From contig DYYG01000062.1 of the NCBI GenBank assembly GCA_020741775.1, positions 1-47,569 on the forward strand: DNA of 47,569 bases, given 5' to 3'. The notes beneath the pieces are model-generated. The model worked only from the letters and a program-made list of their open reading frames with translations, ran no database searches and was not told the origin of the DNA. Made by a program: the position numbers and the translations under genes. Below are positions 1 to 9,300 of this stretch, one piece after another. Each line of letters opens with the position of its first letter. Position 1 is the first letter of the stretch. The stretch comes from Methylorubrum populi. GTDB lineage: Bacteria > Pseudomonadota > Alphaproteobacteria > Rhizobiales > Beijerinckiaceae.

Positions 1-270
1 GGCGGCGGCGTGGTCCTGGGTCGAGTAGATGTTGCAGTAGACCCAGCGGATGTCGGCGCCGAGCGCCTTGAGGGTCTCGATCAGCACCGCCGTCTGGATC
101 GTCATGTGCAGCGAGCCGGCGATCTTGGCGCCCTTGAGCGGCTGCGACGGGCCGTACTCGGCGCGGGTCGCCATCAGGCCCGGCATCTCGGTCTCGGCGA
201 TCGAGATCTCCTTGCGGCCGTAATCGGCCAGCCCGATGTCGCGGACGATGTAATCGTTGGCAGCTGCCAT
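1..270 (-). CDS. ahcY: S-adenosylhomocysteine hydrolase, N-terminal part (runs off window)
   Basis: Cytosolic enzyme that splits S-adenosylhomocysteine into homocysteine and adenosine, keeping the methyl cycle going. Only the first 90 codons lie in the window; the gene continues past the left edge. The protein starts MAAANDYIVRDIGLADYGRK and carries the family's N-terminal substrate-domain signatures EISIAETEMPGLM (residues 21-33), GSLHMTIQTAVLIETL (52-67) and STQDHAAA (83-90). The ATG at 270 follows a GAGAAGGA ribosome site. It is the last gene on the minus strand here, 174 bp downstream of an acyl-CoA synthetase. The spacer holds a palindrome resembling a SahR operator, so it probably has its own promoter. 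Identification is secure despite truncation, because this N-terminus is highly conserved. Confidence 0.95.
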   Translation of the reverse strand, partial: MAAANDYIVRDIGLADYGRKEISIAETEMPGLMATRAEYGPSQPLKGAKIAGSLHMTIQTAVLIETLKALGADIRWVYCNIYSTQDHAAA

Positions 271-402
271 CTCGGTATCCTTCTCAGTCGCGGCCAGCGC
301 GAAACGGCCAGTGTTCCGACACTTCGGCCCGGCGCATCGGCCGGTTCGCCCGGCCGGGTCGGCCATCCCTGTAGCAGGGCTCGATCTAGTGAGCAATCAA
401 GA

Positions 403-420
403 CATAAAGATGTCTTTATG
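403..420. promoter_or_regulatory. SahR-like operator upstream of ahcY
   Basis: A perfect inverted repeat, CATAAAGA-TG-TCTTTATG, sits 133 bp upstream of the ahcY start in an AT-rich patch (about 390-430) that stands out from its GC-rich surroundings. The AAGA-N2-TCTT core resembles, from memory, the operator of SahR, the ArsR-family repressor that senses S-adenosylhomocysteine in proteobacteria. The palindrome is seen directly; the regulator is inferred from the target gene. No sahR gene is in the window. Confidence 0.6.
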
Positions 421-444
421 CGTTTAATTCCAGGCTAGCGGGCG

Positions 445-2067
445 CTACGCCGGTTCCTCCCGCAGCTGCCGCCGGATGATCTTGCCGCTGGTCGTCATCG
501 GGAGGCTTTCGCGGAAGGTGAGCGCGCGGGGCACCTCGTGGCCGGAGAGGCGGGCCTTGGCGAAGGCGAGGATCTCGGCGGCGAGGGCGTCGGAGGGTGA
601 AAACCCCGGACGCAGGACGATGAAAGCCTTCACGATCTCGGTGCGCAGCGGGTCCGGCGCGCCCACGGCGGCGGCGAGCGCCACCGCCGGATGGGCCGAG
701 AGGCAGGCCTCGATCTCCGCCGGGCCGATCCGGTAGGCCGCCGAGGTGATGAGATCGTCCTCGCGGCCGATGAATCGGACGAAGCCCTCGGCGTCGCGCC
801 GCGCCCGGTCGCCGGTCATCCACCAGCCGTCGCGAAACTTGCCGGCCGTCGCCTCCGGCTGGTTCCAGTAACCGAGGAACATCACCGGATCGGGGGCGCG
901 CACGGCGATTTCGCCGATCTCGTCCGTATCCGCCTCGGTCCCGTCCTCGCGCAGGATCGCGACGCGGTGGCCCGGCACCGGCTTCCCCGTCGCGCCGGCC
1001 TGCGCCACGCCGACCTTCGCGCAGGAGGCCAGCACGAGGTTGCACTCGGTCTGCCCGTAAGCCTCGCCGATGGTGAGGCCGAGGGCCTCCTGCGCCCAGA
1101 GGAAGGTCTCGGCGCCGAGCGCCTCCCCGGCCGAGGCGATGTTGCGCAGGGCGGACAGGTCGAAGCGGTCGCGCGGTGCATTCACCCCGCGCAGCATCCG
1201 GAGCGCCGTCGGCGGCAGGAAGGCGTGGGTGACGCCGAGATCGGCCATCAGCCGGAACGCCCGCTCCGGCTCGAACCGGCCGGAGGCCTGCGCCACCACC
1301 GGCATGCCGAGGCGCAAGGACGGCAACAGCACGTTGAGCAGGCCGCCGGCCCAGGCCCAGTCGGCGGGTGTCCACATCAGGCCGGTCCCCTCGGGGGGGA
1401 AGCCGTGCATCAGGGTCCAGCCCGGCAGGTGGCCGAGCAGGACGCGGTGGCCATGCAGCGCGCCCTTGGCGAGGCCGGTCGTGCCGGAGGTGTAGATCAT
1501 CAGCGCCGGATCGTCCGGCCCGCTCGCCCGTGTTTCGAACTCCTCCGCCGCCGATGCGAGGGCATCGGCGAAATCCTCCGCCGGCCCTGAGGCGCCGTCG
1601 ACCGACAGGATCGTCACGAGATCCGGCAGGTCGGGGCGCAGCCGTTCGAGCTTGGCCAGGCCGCCGGCATCGGTGACGATGGCCCGCGCCCCGGAATCGG
1701 TGAGGCGGTGGCGCAGGGCCGCCTCGCCGAACAGGCCGGCCAGCGGCAGGGCGATCGCCCCCAGGCGGTAGATGGCGAAATGGGTGACCACCACCGCCGC
1801 CGATTGCGGCAGCAGCAGCGCGACCCGGTCGCCCGGTTCGATGCCGCGGGCGGCCAGGGCGGCGGCGAGCCGCAGCGAATCGGCCCGCAGCCGGCCGTAG
1901 CTGACCGGCTCCGGCCGGTCGTCGGGCCCGAGCACGAGGAGTGCCGGTCGGTCGGGCTCGCTCAACGCCCAACGGTCGCAGACATCCTCCGCGATGTTGG
2001 TGCGCGCGGGGATCTCCCAACGGAAATCCGCGACCAGCTTTTCATAGGTGTCGGCCGCTTCCAGCAC
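445..2067 (-). CDS. AMP-forming acyl-CoA synthetase (acetyl/medium-chain type)
   Basis: Member of the ANL superfamily that activates a carboxylic acid to acyl-AMP and then acyl-CoA. The 540-residue protein has every core motif: P-loop YTSGTTGLAKGAL (192-204), YGQTE (337-341), the TGD hinge region (418-420), GREDD (434-438) with the following A8 loop, and the C-terminal lysine motif TTSGKIIRRQLR (525-536). Overall form resembles the acetyl/medium-chain (AcsA/MACS) branch, but substrate cannot be read from sequence. The start is a GTG at 2067 with GAGGA about 9 nt upstream. A nitroreductase gene lies 76 bp upstream on the same strand, so the two may be cotranscribed. Family confident, substrate unknown. 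Confidence 0.88.
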   Translation of the reverse strand: MLEAADTYEKLVADFRWEIPARTNIAEDVCDRWALSEPDRPALLVLGPDDRPEPVSYGRLRADSLRLAAALAARGIEPGDRVALLLPQSAAVVVTHFAIYRLGAIALPLAGLFGEAALRHRLTDSGARAIVTDAGGLAKLERLRPDLPDLVTILSVDGASGPAEDFADALASAAEEFETRASGPDDPALMIYTSGTTGLAKGALHGHRVLLGHLPGWTLMHGFPPEGTGLMWTPADWAWAGGLLNVLLPSLRLGMPVVAQASGRFEPERAFRLMADLGVTHAFLPPTALRMLRGVNAPRDRFDLSALRNIASAGEALGAETFLWAQEALGLTIGEAYGQTECNLVLASCAKVGVAQAGATGKPVPGHRVAILREDGTEADTDEIGEIAVRAPDPVMFLGYWNQPEATAGKFRDGWWMTGDRARRDAEGFVRFIGREDDLITSAAYRIGPAEIEACLSAHPAVALAAAVGAPDPLRTEIVKAFIVLRPGFSPSDALAAEILAFAKARLSGHEVPRALTFRESLPMTTSGKIIRRQLREEPA

Positions 2068-2143
2068 GGCATCGTCCTCGAACCTGGCGCGGGCGCCCGC
2101 TCATCCGCGTGAGGGAGCCCGCCTTCGGACTGACTCTCGGGGC

Positions 2144-2761
2144 TTACTCTTGCTCCTGCCGCTGCGGGAAGCCGCCGCGGAAGGCGAAATCGGTGACCGA
2201 GCGGCGGCCGTTCGGACGCTCCTTGGCGCGCTGCTCCTCGGTCAGCTCCGCCCAGGGCGTGGCGCGGCCGACCGCGTAGGCCGCCTCGACCCGGTGGTGT
2301 TCCGGCACGTTCAGGGTCGGGCCGGCGCGCTCGTGATCGAAGCCGCCCATGCCGTGGACATGCCAGCCCTGCCGGTTGGCCTGGAGCGCGAAGGCGAGCG
2401 AGGCCGCTCCGGCATCAAGGGTGTGGCTGTAGGACGGCTTCAGTTCGTCGCCGACCTTCATCCGGCTGTTCGACACGAGGAACACCAGGGCGCCGGTATC
2501 CTTGGCCCATTTCTGGTTGCCCGGCACGAGCAGGCCGAGGAAGGTTTCCCATTCCGGCGTGTCGCGCAGGGCGTAGAGGAAGCGCCAGGGCTGCGAGTTG
2601 TAAGCCGAGGGCGACCAGCGCGCCGCCTCGAACATCCGCAGCAATTCCGCTTCCGGCACCGCCTCCCCGGTGAAGGCGCGGGGCGACCAGCGCTCCAGGA
2701 AGAGCGGATCGATGGCGTGGTCGTGGGTGCGCGTGGTCGGGCGGGTCGTCTCGTTAGTCAC
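2144..2761 (-). CDS. Nitroreductase-family FMN oxidoreductase
   Basis: Probable FMN-dependent NAD(P)H oxidoreductase of the nitroreductase fold, 205 residues, the usual length. RWSPRAF (24-30) and AARWSPSAYNSQPWRF (46-61) form the FMN-phosphate-binding N-terminal signature. Near the end, YAVGRATPW matches the conserved strand that covers the flavin. There is no signal peptide. The GTG start at 2761 has GGAGA upstream. The gene lies just before the acyl-CoA synthetase on the same strand and is divergent from the crotonase gene, with about 140 bp of shared upstream DNA. The natural substrate is not predictable. Confidence 0.85.
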   Translation of the reverse strand: MTNETTRPTTRTHDHAIDPLFLERWSPRAFTGEAVPEAELLRMFEAARWSPSAYNSQPWRFLYALRDTPEWETFLGLLVPGNQKWAKDTGALVFLVSNSRMKVGDELKPSYSHTLDAGAASLAFALQANRQGWHVHGMGGFDHERAGPTLNVPEHHRVEAAYAVGRATPWAELTEEQRAKERPNGRRSVTDFAFRGGFPQRQEQE

Positions 2762-2904
2762 CGGGGCCGGTCTCCAGGGCGTCGGTCAGTGGTGCGGCGC
2801 ACGGTATGGCAGTGCACAAGAGCGGGCTAGGGGGCAGCGTTGCCGCAACGGCTCCGGCGCGCGACAAAGGGGGCGATATCCCGCGAGAGATGAGAGGAAG
2901 CCCG

Positions 2905-3696
2905 GTGAGCGCGCTCGATCGACACGCCCTTCTGCTGCGCGAGGATCGCGACGGCGTCGCCACCCTGACGCTCAACCGGCCAGAGGCCCGCAACGCCCTG
3001 TCCTTCGCCATGCTCAATGCCTTGCGCGACACCTTTGCCGCGTTGGGTGAGGACGAGAGCGTCCGCACCGTCGTGCTGGCGGGAGCGGGGCCGGCCTTCT
3101 GTGCCGGCCACGACCTCAAGGAGATGACCGGCTACCGGGCGGAGAGCGATCGCGGCGCCGCGAAGTTCGAGGAATTGTTCGCGCTGTGCTCGGGCGTGAT
3201 GATGGCGATCCTTGCCCTGCCCCAGCCGGTGATCGCGGCGGTGGAGGGCGTCGCGACCGCGGCGGGATGCCAGCTCGTGGCCTCCTGCGACCTCGCGGTG
3301 GCCGGAGCGGAGGCGCGCTTCGCCACGCCGGGGGTGCAGATCGGCCTGTTCTGCTCCACCCCGATGGTGGCGCTCTCGCGCAACCTTTCCCGCAAGGCAG
3401 CGATGCGGATGCTGCTCACCGCCGAGATGGCCGATGCGCCGGAAGCCCGGCGCCTCGGCCTCGTCAATGACGTGGTGGAGGCGGGCGGCGCGCTCGCGGC
3501 CGCGCAGGCGCTGGCGGCGGGCATCGCCGCCCGCAGCGCCTACACCGTGCGGGTCGGCAAGCGGGCCTTCTACGAGCAGGTGGAGATGCCGCTGGCCGAG
3601 GCCTACGCCCATGCCGGCCGGGTGATGAGCGAGAATATGCTGGCGCGGGCGGCGGAAGAGGGGATCGGAGCCTTCCTGAACCGGAAGGCGCGCTGA
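2905..3696 (+). CDS. Enoyl-CoA hydratase/isomerase-family protein lacking both catalytic glutamates (ECHDC3-like)
   Basis: Crotonase-fold protein of about 263 residues that should bind an acyl-CoA. The oxyanion-hole segment FCAGHDLKEM and the second signature region GVATAAGCQLVASCDLAV are clear. The two glutamates used by true enoyl-CoA hydratases are replaced: the first motif reads GCQL instead of GCEL, and the second ATPGVQIGL instead of a QPE-type sequence. GLFCSTPMVALSR resembles the ECHDC3 group of unknown reaction. Hydration of enoyl-CoA by the classic mechanism is therefore unlikely. The GTG at 2905 is favoured because AGGAAG lies 4-9 nt upstream. In-frame ATGs at 2890 and 2806 are alternatives with poorer ribosome sites. 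Confidence 0.85.
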   Translation: MSALDRHALLLREDRDGVATLTLNRPEARNALSFAMLNALRDTFAALGEDESVRTVVLAGAGPAFCAGHDLKEMTGYRAESDRGAAKFEELFALCSGVMMAILALPQPVIAAVEGVATAAGCQLVASCDLAVAGAEARFATPGVQIGLFCSTPMVALSRNLSRKAAMRMLLTAEMADAPEARRLGLVNDVVEAGGALAAAQALAAGIAARSAYTVRVGKRAFYEQVEMPLAEAYAHAGRVMSENMLARAAEEGIGAFLNRKAR

Positions 3697-3787
3697 CCAA
3701 TCTCCTCGCAGAGGCGAACCGATCCCCGGCCCGCGCATTGCCTCCCCGCCGCCCCGAAGCCGACACAGGTTCGCGCGAACCAGCCCC

Positions 3788-4567
3788 ATGCTCCTGCGAC
3801 GCCCTTCCCCGCTCCCCGCCGATCCCGGCCAGAACGCCCGGAAGATCGTGAGCTGGAACCTGTTGCGCCGGACCGGCGCGGCGGTCGATTGCCTCGTGGA
3901 TCTGATCGAGCGGGAGCGGCCCGATCTCCTGCTGATGCAGGAGGCGACCCAAGAGATCGCGGCGCTGACGGAGCGGGTCGGCGGCGTTTTCGCCCGGGCG
4001 CCGCTGCCGGGACGCATCCATGGGCCGGCGATGTGGAGCCCGACGCCCTGGGAGAAGCCCCCCGAGATCGTCGCCCTGCCGTCCGGCGTGCTGATCGACC
4101 GGGTCTGCCAAGTGCTCGATTGCGGCGATTTCGGCGTCGCCAACGTGCATCTCTCGCACGGGCAGGTGCTCAACCGCCGCCAGCTCCGGCGGATCGCGCT
4201 GCACTTGCCGCAGCGCGCGGCGGTGCTCGGCGATTACAACATCGTCGGCCCTGCCCTGTTGCCGGGCTTTCGCGATGTCGGCCCCCGGCGCCCGACCCAT
4301 GCCATGGTGGACGTGCTGCCCCTGCGGCTCGACCGCTGCCTCGTGCGCGGGCTGGTTTGCCACGAGCGGTCGGTGCTGCCCCGCGGCCTGTCCGACCACC
4401 ACCCCATCGTGGTGCGGCTGGCGCCGGCGCCGGAAGGGGCCGCGACAATGGGCCGGCTCAGAGGTATGGCAGAAGCAGTCGGACGGCTGCGTCGCGCAGG
4501 CGCACCGGGAACGAGCGGGCGTCGAGGTCGGCCTGGGTCAGGCGCCGCTGCCGCTTCGCCGAAATGA
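3788..4567 (+). CDS. Endonuclease/exonuclease/phosphatase (EEP) family protein
   Basis: Metal-dependent phosphoesterase of the DNase I-like fold. Catalytic motifs appear in order in 259 residues: SWNLLRR (N24), LLMQE (E52), NVHLSHG (H121), LGDYN (D149, N151) and the terminal SDHHP (D203, H204). The protein is compact for the family and has no signal peptide, so a cytosolic nuclease or phosphodiesterase is likely; substrate unknown. The fold ends near residue 212. The last 36 residues are Gly/Arg/Ala-rich and encoded antisense to the 3' end of the cardiolipin synthase gene, giving a 110-bp tail-to-tail overlap. That tail may be a stop-codon drift rather than a functional domain. Confidence 0.82.
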   Translation: MLLRRPSPLPADPGQNARKIVSWNLLRRTGAAVDCLVDLIERERPDLLLMQEATQEIAALTERVGGVFARAPLPGRIHGPAMWSPTPWEKPPEIVALPSGVLIDRVCQVLDCGDFGVANVHLSHGQVLNRRQLRRIALHLPQRAAVLGDYNIVGPALLPGFRDVGPRRPTHAMVDVLPLRLDRCLVRGLVCHERSVLPRGLSDHHPIVVRLAPAPEGAATMGRLRGMAEAVGRLRRAGAPGTSGRRGRPGSGAAAASPK

Positions 4568-5894
4568 AGGCTTCGAGCGCCCGGGCGAGGCGGATGTCGT
4601 AGACCTCGACATTCAGTTCGAAGTTCAGGCGGAAGCTGCGCGAATCCCAGTTGGCGCTGCCGACGAAGCACCATTGGCCGTCCACCACCATGGCCTTCGA
4701 GTGATCGAAGGGCGGGTCGTCGGTCCAGATCCGCACGCCGTTCCGCAGGAGCGGGTCGATATGCGCGCGGGTCGCCCAATCGACGAAGCGGTGGTCGCTC
4801 TTGCAGGGGATGACGACATCGACCTCGATGCCCCGCGTCGCCGCGAGGCAGAGCGCGTTCACGACGAGATCGTTGGGCAGGAAATAGGGCGTCGCCAGCC
4901 GGATCGAACTCCTCGCGCAGGTGATCGCCTGGAGGATCACCGTGGCGATCTTCTCGATATCGGCATCGGGCCCGGAGGTGACCACTCGAGCGGTGACATC
5001 GCCGGCGGGCGCCAGCGGCGGCAGCCACGCCTCGCCATCCAACTCCTCGCCATCGACGAACAGCCAGTCGGCGATGAAGGCCTGGGTCAGGTGCTCGACC
5101 ACCGGCCCCTCGATGCGGAAATGCGTGTCACGGATCGGGAAGGCCGGCCGCTCCGCGACGCGGTTGCCGTCGGAGATGTTGACGCCGCCGGTGAAGGCGG
5201 TGCGTCCGTCGACGATCAGCAGCTTCTTATGGCTGCGCAGATTCAGGAACGGCATCCTCCAGGGCAACGCGGAATGCATGAACAGCCCGGCCGGCACCCC
5301 GATCCGGCGCAGGTGCCGCCACGCGGCGGGGAAGAAGTAACCGCTGCCGATGCCGTCGAGGATGACGCGGACCTCGGCGCCCCTCTCCTGCGCCGCCCGC
5401 AGCGCCTCGCAGAAGCCCCGGCCGGTGGCGTCGTCGCGGAAGATGTAGCTCGACAGGGCGACGCTGCGGCGTGCCCCGGCGATCGCCGCCAGCATCGCCG
5501 GATAGGCTTCGTCGCCGTTGCGGTACATCGTGAAGGCGTTGCCGGCGACCGTAGGCAGGCCGGTGATGGACTGCACCGCCCGGTCGAGGGCGCGGTAGGC
5601 ATCGGGCACATGCGCCGAGGGCTGGGGCGTGTCGTCGATCTGCTGCGACGGGCGCCGCTTCAGCCGGCGGGCGCGCCGCTCCACCCGGTTGATGCCGAAG
5701 GTGACGTAGAGAAGGCTGCCGAAGACCGGCGCCAGCCAAGCCAGACCGATCCAGCCGATCGCCGCGCCCACCACCCGCTTGCGCAGCAGCACGTGGACGC
5801 TGACGCCAAGCGACAGCACGAGGCCGATGGCCGCGACGATCTCGGTCCGGAGGGAGGCCGTCGTACCGAGCCATCGGGTGAGGATTTCTTCCAC
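4458..5894 (-). CDS. cls: Cardiolipin synthase (phospholipase D family)
   Basis: Inner-membrane enzyme that joins two phosphatidylglycerols, or PG with another phospholipid, to make cardiolipin. The 478-residue protein has the ClsA plan: two N-terminal membrane segments (about 18-36 and 42-66), then two phospholipase D domains. Each carries a complete HKD motif: H222-K224-D229 in HKKLLIVDG, and H398-K400-D405 in HSKAMVVDG followed by GSANWDSRS. The start is GTG at 5894. The gene is divergent from addB and convergent with the EEP-family gene, overlapping its last 110 bp. Family assignment is firm; exact phospholipid preference is not visible. Confidence 0.92.
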   Translation of the reverse strand: MEEILTRWLGTTASLRTEIVAAIGLVLSLGVSVHVLLRKRVVGAAIGWIGLAWLAPVFGSLLYVTFGINRVERRARRLKRRPSQQIDDTPQPSAHVPDAYRALDRAVQSITGLPTVAGNAFTMYRNGDEAYPAMLAAIAGARRSVALSSYIFRDDATGRGFCEALRAAQERGAEVRVILDGIGSGYFFPAAWRHLRRIGVPAGLFMHSALPWRMPFLNLRSHKKLLIVDGRTAFTGGVNISDGNRVAERPAFPIRDTHFRIEGPVVEHLTQAFIADWLFVDGEELDGEAWLPPLAPAGDVTARVVTSGPDADIEKIATVILQAITCARSSIRLATPYFLPNDLVVNALCLAATRGIEVDVVIPCKSDHRFVDWATRAHIDPLLRNGVRIWTDDPPFDHSKAMVVDGQWCFVGSANWDSRSFRLNFELNVEVYDIRLARALEAFISAKRQRRLTQADLDARSFPVRLRDAAVRLLLPYL

Positions 5895-6323
5895 CGGTCA
5901 GCCTGCTGCCCCGCTTGGACCATGGGCGGAGGAGATAGGCCGAGCCGGCAGGTCGAACAGGCGGCACCGGATCCAGATTCCGGCCGAATGTCGCTTTCCT
6001 CACGAATCGGTTGAGGAGGCCGCAGGGAGCAGCAGGCGAAAGAGGCGATTGTTCCAGGGGTTGCCAGGATGAGCGCAAGCGTCCTCTCAACGCGCTGATG
6101 CATTGGCTCCGCGTCGGAAGGCGGCGCCGGCCGTCCCGCCCTGCCCCCTCCCCGGATCGTGTTCCTGTGCTAGAACAAACCGGGGCCGAGGGGCGGCGGC
6201 TGCCGGGAGCGTCATGTGTCCCGGTCGAACGATTCCGGCCCGGTTTTGGAAAGCCTTCACCATCTTCCCCCCAGATTCGGCGGGTCCGGCCTCGTCTCCG
6301 CATCAGATTTGCAAAGCTTCGCC
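5895..6323. other. Divergent intergenic region between cls and addB
   Basis: No convincing gene is seen on either strand of this 429-bp gap. It must hold the promoters of cls (minus) and addBA (plus). The only notable structure is an inverted repeat TGTTC-N8-GAACA at 6160-6177, about 147 bp before the addB ATG. The segment TGCTAGAAC inside it could be an extended -10 element. An in-frame upstream extension of addB begins at 6216, but its residues look unlike the conserved start. Confidence 0.5.
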
Positions 6324-9300
6324 ATGTCCGCGCCCTCCGCGCCCCGTGTCTTCACCATTCCCCCCGGCGCGCCGTTCCTGACGACCCTGGCGGAGGCGCT
6401 GGTGTCCGGACGGCTCGTCGGCGGGATCGGCGACGATCCCTTCGCGCTCGCCTCGGTGACGCTCTACCTGCCGACGCAGCGGGCGGTGCGGGCGCTCTCG
6501 ACCGTGCTCGCCAAGCGGCTCGGCGGGGCGGCCCTGCTGCCGCGGATGATCCCCCTCGGCGAGGCGGATGAGGCCGAACTCGACCTCTCCGCCCAATCCA
6601 TGCTGGAAACCCCGGAAGAGCTGCTGCACCCCTCGATCCCGGCCCTCGAACGCCGCCTGATCCTCGCCCGCCTCGTCCAGGCATGGGCGGAGACGGTCGA
6701 CCGCGAACTCCTGCCCATCGACGACGAGGTGCCCTTCCTTGTGCCCTCCTCCCCGGCCGACGCGGTGGCGCTCGCCGCCGACCTCGAAGGGCTGATGGAT
6801 GCGCTGACCGTCGAGGGCCTGCCCTGGAGTGAGATCGCCTCGGCGGTCGAGGCGGAGCATTCCCGTTATTTCCGCCTCACCCTCGACTTCCTGAAGATCG
6901 CCGCCGAGCATTGGCCCGACATCCTCGCGGTCCGCTCGCTCGCCGATCCCACCGCCCGCGCCCGCCGCCTCGTCCTGGCCGAGGCCGACCGGCTCCTGCG
7001 CGAGCGGCCGGCCGATCCGGTGATCGTGGCGGGCTCCACCGGCTCGGTGCCGGCCACCGCCCGGCTGATCGCGGCGGTGGCCCGCCTGCCCCGGGGCGCG
7101 GCGGTGCTGCCGGGGCTCGACCTGCATCTCGACGCGGAGGGCTGGGAGGCCATCGACGGTGCCGGCGGCGCGCGGGAGGAGATCGCCCATGGCCACCCCC
7201 AGGCGATCCTGCGGGCGTTGACCGGGCCGAAGGGACTCGGCGTGGAGCGCGCGGCCGTCGAGACGCTCGGCGCGCTTCCGCCCGAAGCCGTCGCCCGGGA
7301 GACATTGCTGTCGCAGGCCCTGCGCCCGGCCGAGACCACCGATGCCTGGGCCCGTCTCGATGCCGGCGAGCGTCTGGCTCTCGCTCGGGAGGGGATGGCG
7401 GGCCTCGCCGTGGTCGAGGCGGCGGACGAGCGGGAGGAGGCGCTGATCGCGGCCCTGGCCCTGCGCGAGACCCTGGAGACGCCCGGGGCCACGGCGGCCC
7501 TGGTCACGCCGGATCGGGGGCTCGCCCTGCGGGTCTCGGCCGAACTCGCCCGGTGGGGCATCGCCGCCGAGGATTCGGCTGGCCTGAGCCTCGCCCGCTC
7601 GCAGGCCGGCCGCTTCGCACGGCTGGTGGCGGAACTGGCCGCCGAGGTGGCACCGGCCCGGGTCATCGCCCTCCTCGCCCATCCCTTCGTGCGCCTGGGG
7701 TTGGCCCGCAGCGAGGTGGTGCGCGCCGCCGCCGCCCTGGAGATCGGTGGCCTGCGCGGTCCCGCCCCGATCCCGAAGAACAGCTTCGACGGAATGCGTG
7801 CGGCGGTCGCCCTGCAGCGCGCCTCCACCGAGCGGGTGCCCCGTGCCAAGAAACGCCTGAAGCCGATCGACTGGGACCTGTCGGACGAGATCCTCGGCCG
7901 GCTGGAAGTCGCCCTCGAGGCGTTCCGTACTGATCTCCAGCCCCTCACCGGCAACCTCGTGGCGCTCGCCGCCCTCCACCGCGAGGCCTGCGAGCGGATG
8001 ATGGACGGGCCCGAGGGTGAGATCGACGATCCGTCCCTCGACAGCCTCGACGGGCTGTTCGACGACCTCGAAGCGGCGGCTCAGGAAGAGCTGCCGGGCC
8101 GCTTCTCGGATTACGCCGCCTTCTTCACCGCGCTCGCCCGCGACCGCACGGTGGCCTGCGCCCAGAGGAACGCCCATCCGCGCCTGCGCATCCTGGGTCC
8201 GCTGGAGGCGCGCCTGCTCTCCGTCGACCGGATCGTGCTCGGCGGGCTCGACGAGGCGGTCTGGCCGGTGCGCCAGACCACGGATGCCTTCCTCAACCGG
8301 CCGATGCGCGGTCAGGTGGGCTTGAGCCCGCCGGAGCGCCGGATCGGACAGGCCGCCCACGATTTCGTCCAGGCTCTGGGCACGCACGATGCCGTGGTGA
8401 CCCGCGCGGCCAAGCGCGAGGGATCGCCGACGGTCCCCTCCCGCTTCCTGCAAAGGCTGCGCGCCTTCGGTGGCGACGCCGTCTGGAGCGAGGCCGTGGG
8501 GCGCGGGCAGCGCCTGCGCCGCCTCGCCGCCGCCCTCGACCGGGGCCAGGAGGCGCCACCCCCGCGCCTGAAGCGCCCAGCGCCGAAGCCCGACCCGGCC
8601 CTGTTCCCGGAGCGGCTCAGCGTGACCGAGATCGAAACGCTGGTGCGCGACCCGTACTCGATCTTCGCCAAGCACATCCTGGGACTCGAGGCGCTGGAGC
8701 CCCTCGCCGTGGTGCCGGGGGCGGCCGAGCGCGGCAGCCTGATCCACAAGATCCTGGGCGACTTCTCCCAGGCCCATCCCGGCGCCCTGCCGGAGGCGGC
8801 GGAAACGCTGCTCTACACCATCGCCCTCGACGCCTTCGGCCCGCTCGAAGACCAGTATCCGGAACTCTACGCCGAGTGGTTCCCCCGCTACGAGCGGATG
8901 GCGGTCGCCTTCCTCGAATGGGAGGCGAGCCAGCGCCGGAGCATCCGCGCGATCCATGCCGAACGCTCGGGCAAGCTCACGATCCCGCTCGGCGAGAGAA
9001 CCTTCACCCTCTCGGCCCGGGCCGACCGCATCGAGCAGCGCGCGGATGGCGGCTTCTGCATCGTCGATTTCAAGACCGGCACACCGCCGAGCAACCGCAC
9101 CGTCTTCGCCGGCTTCTCGCCGCAACTGACGCTGGAGGCGGCGATGCTGATGCGCGGCGCCTTCGAGGGGCTGAAGGCGGAGGCGGCCCCCGATCTCCTC
9201 TACATTCATGCGTCGGGCGGGCGTGAGCCGTTCCGGCCGATCCCGGTCAAGTCGCCACCGGGCGACGACCGCCCGGTCGCGGCCATCGTCGAGGAGCATC

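Noticed and set aside
271..440. SAH or SAM-II riboswitch before ahcY
   Set aside because: I could not find the conserved core of either class; the only structure is the short palindrome at 403-420.
6160..6177. LexA box before addB
   Set aside because: Alphaproteobacterial LexA boxes are direct repeats (GTTC-N7-GTTC); this is an inverted repeat with N8 spacing.
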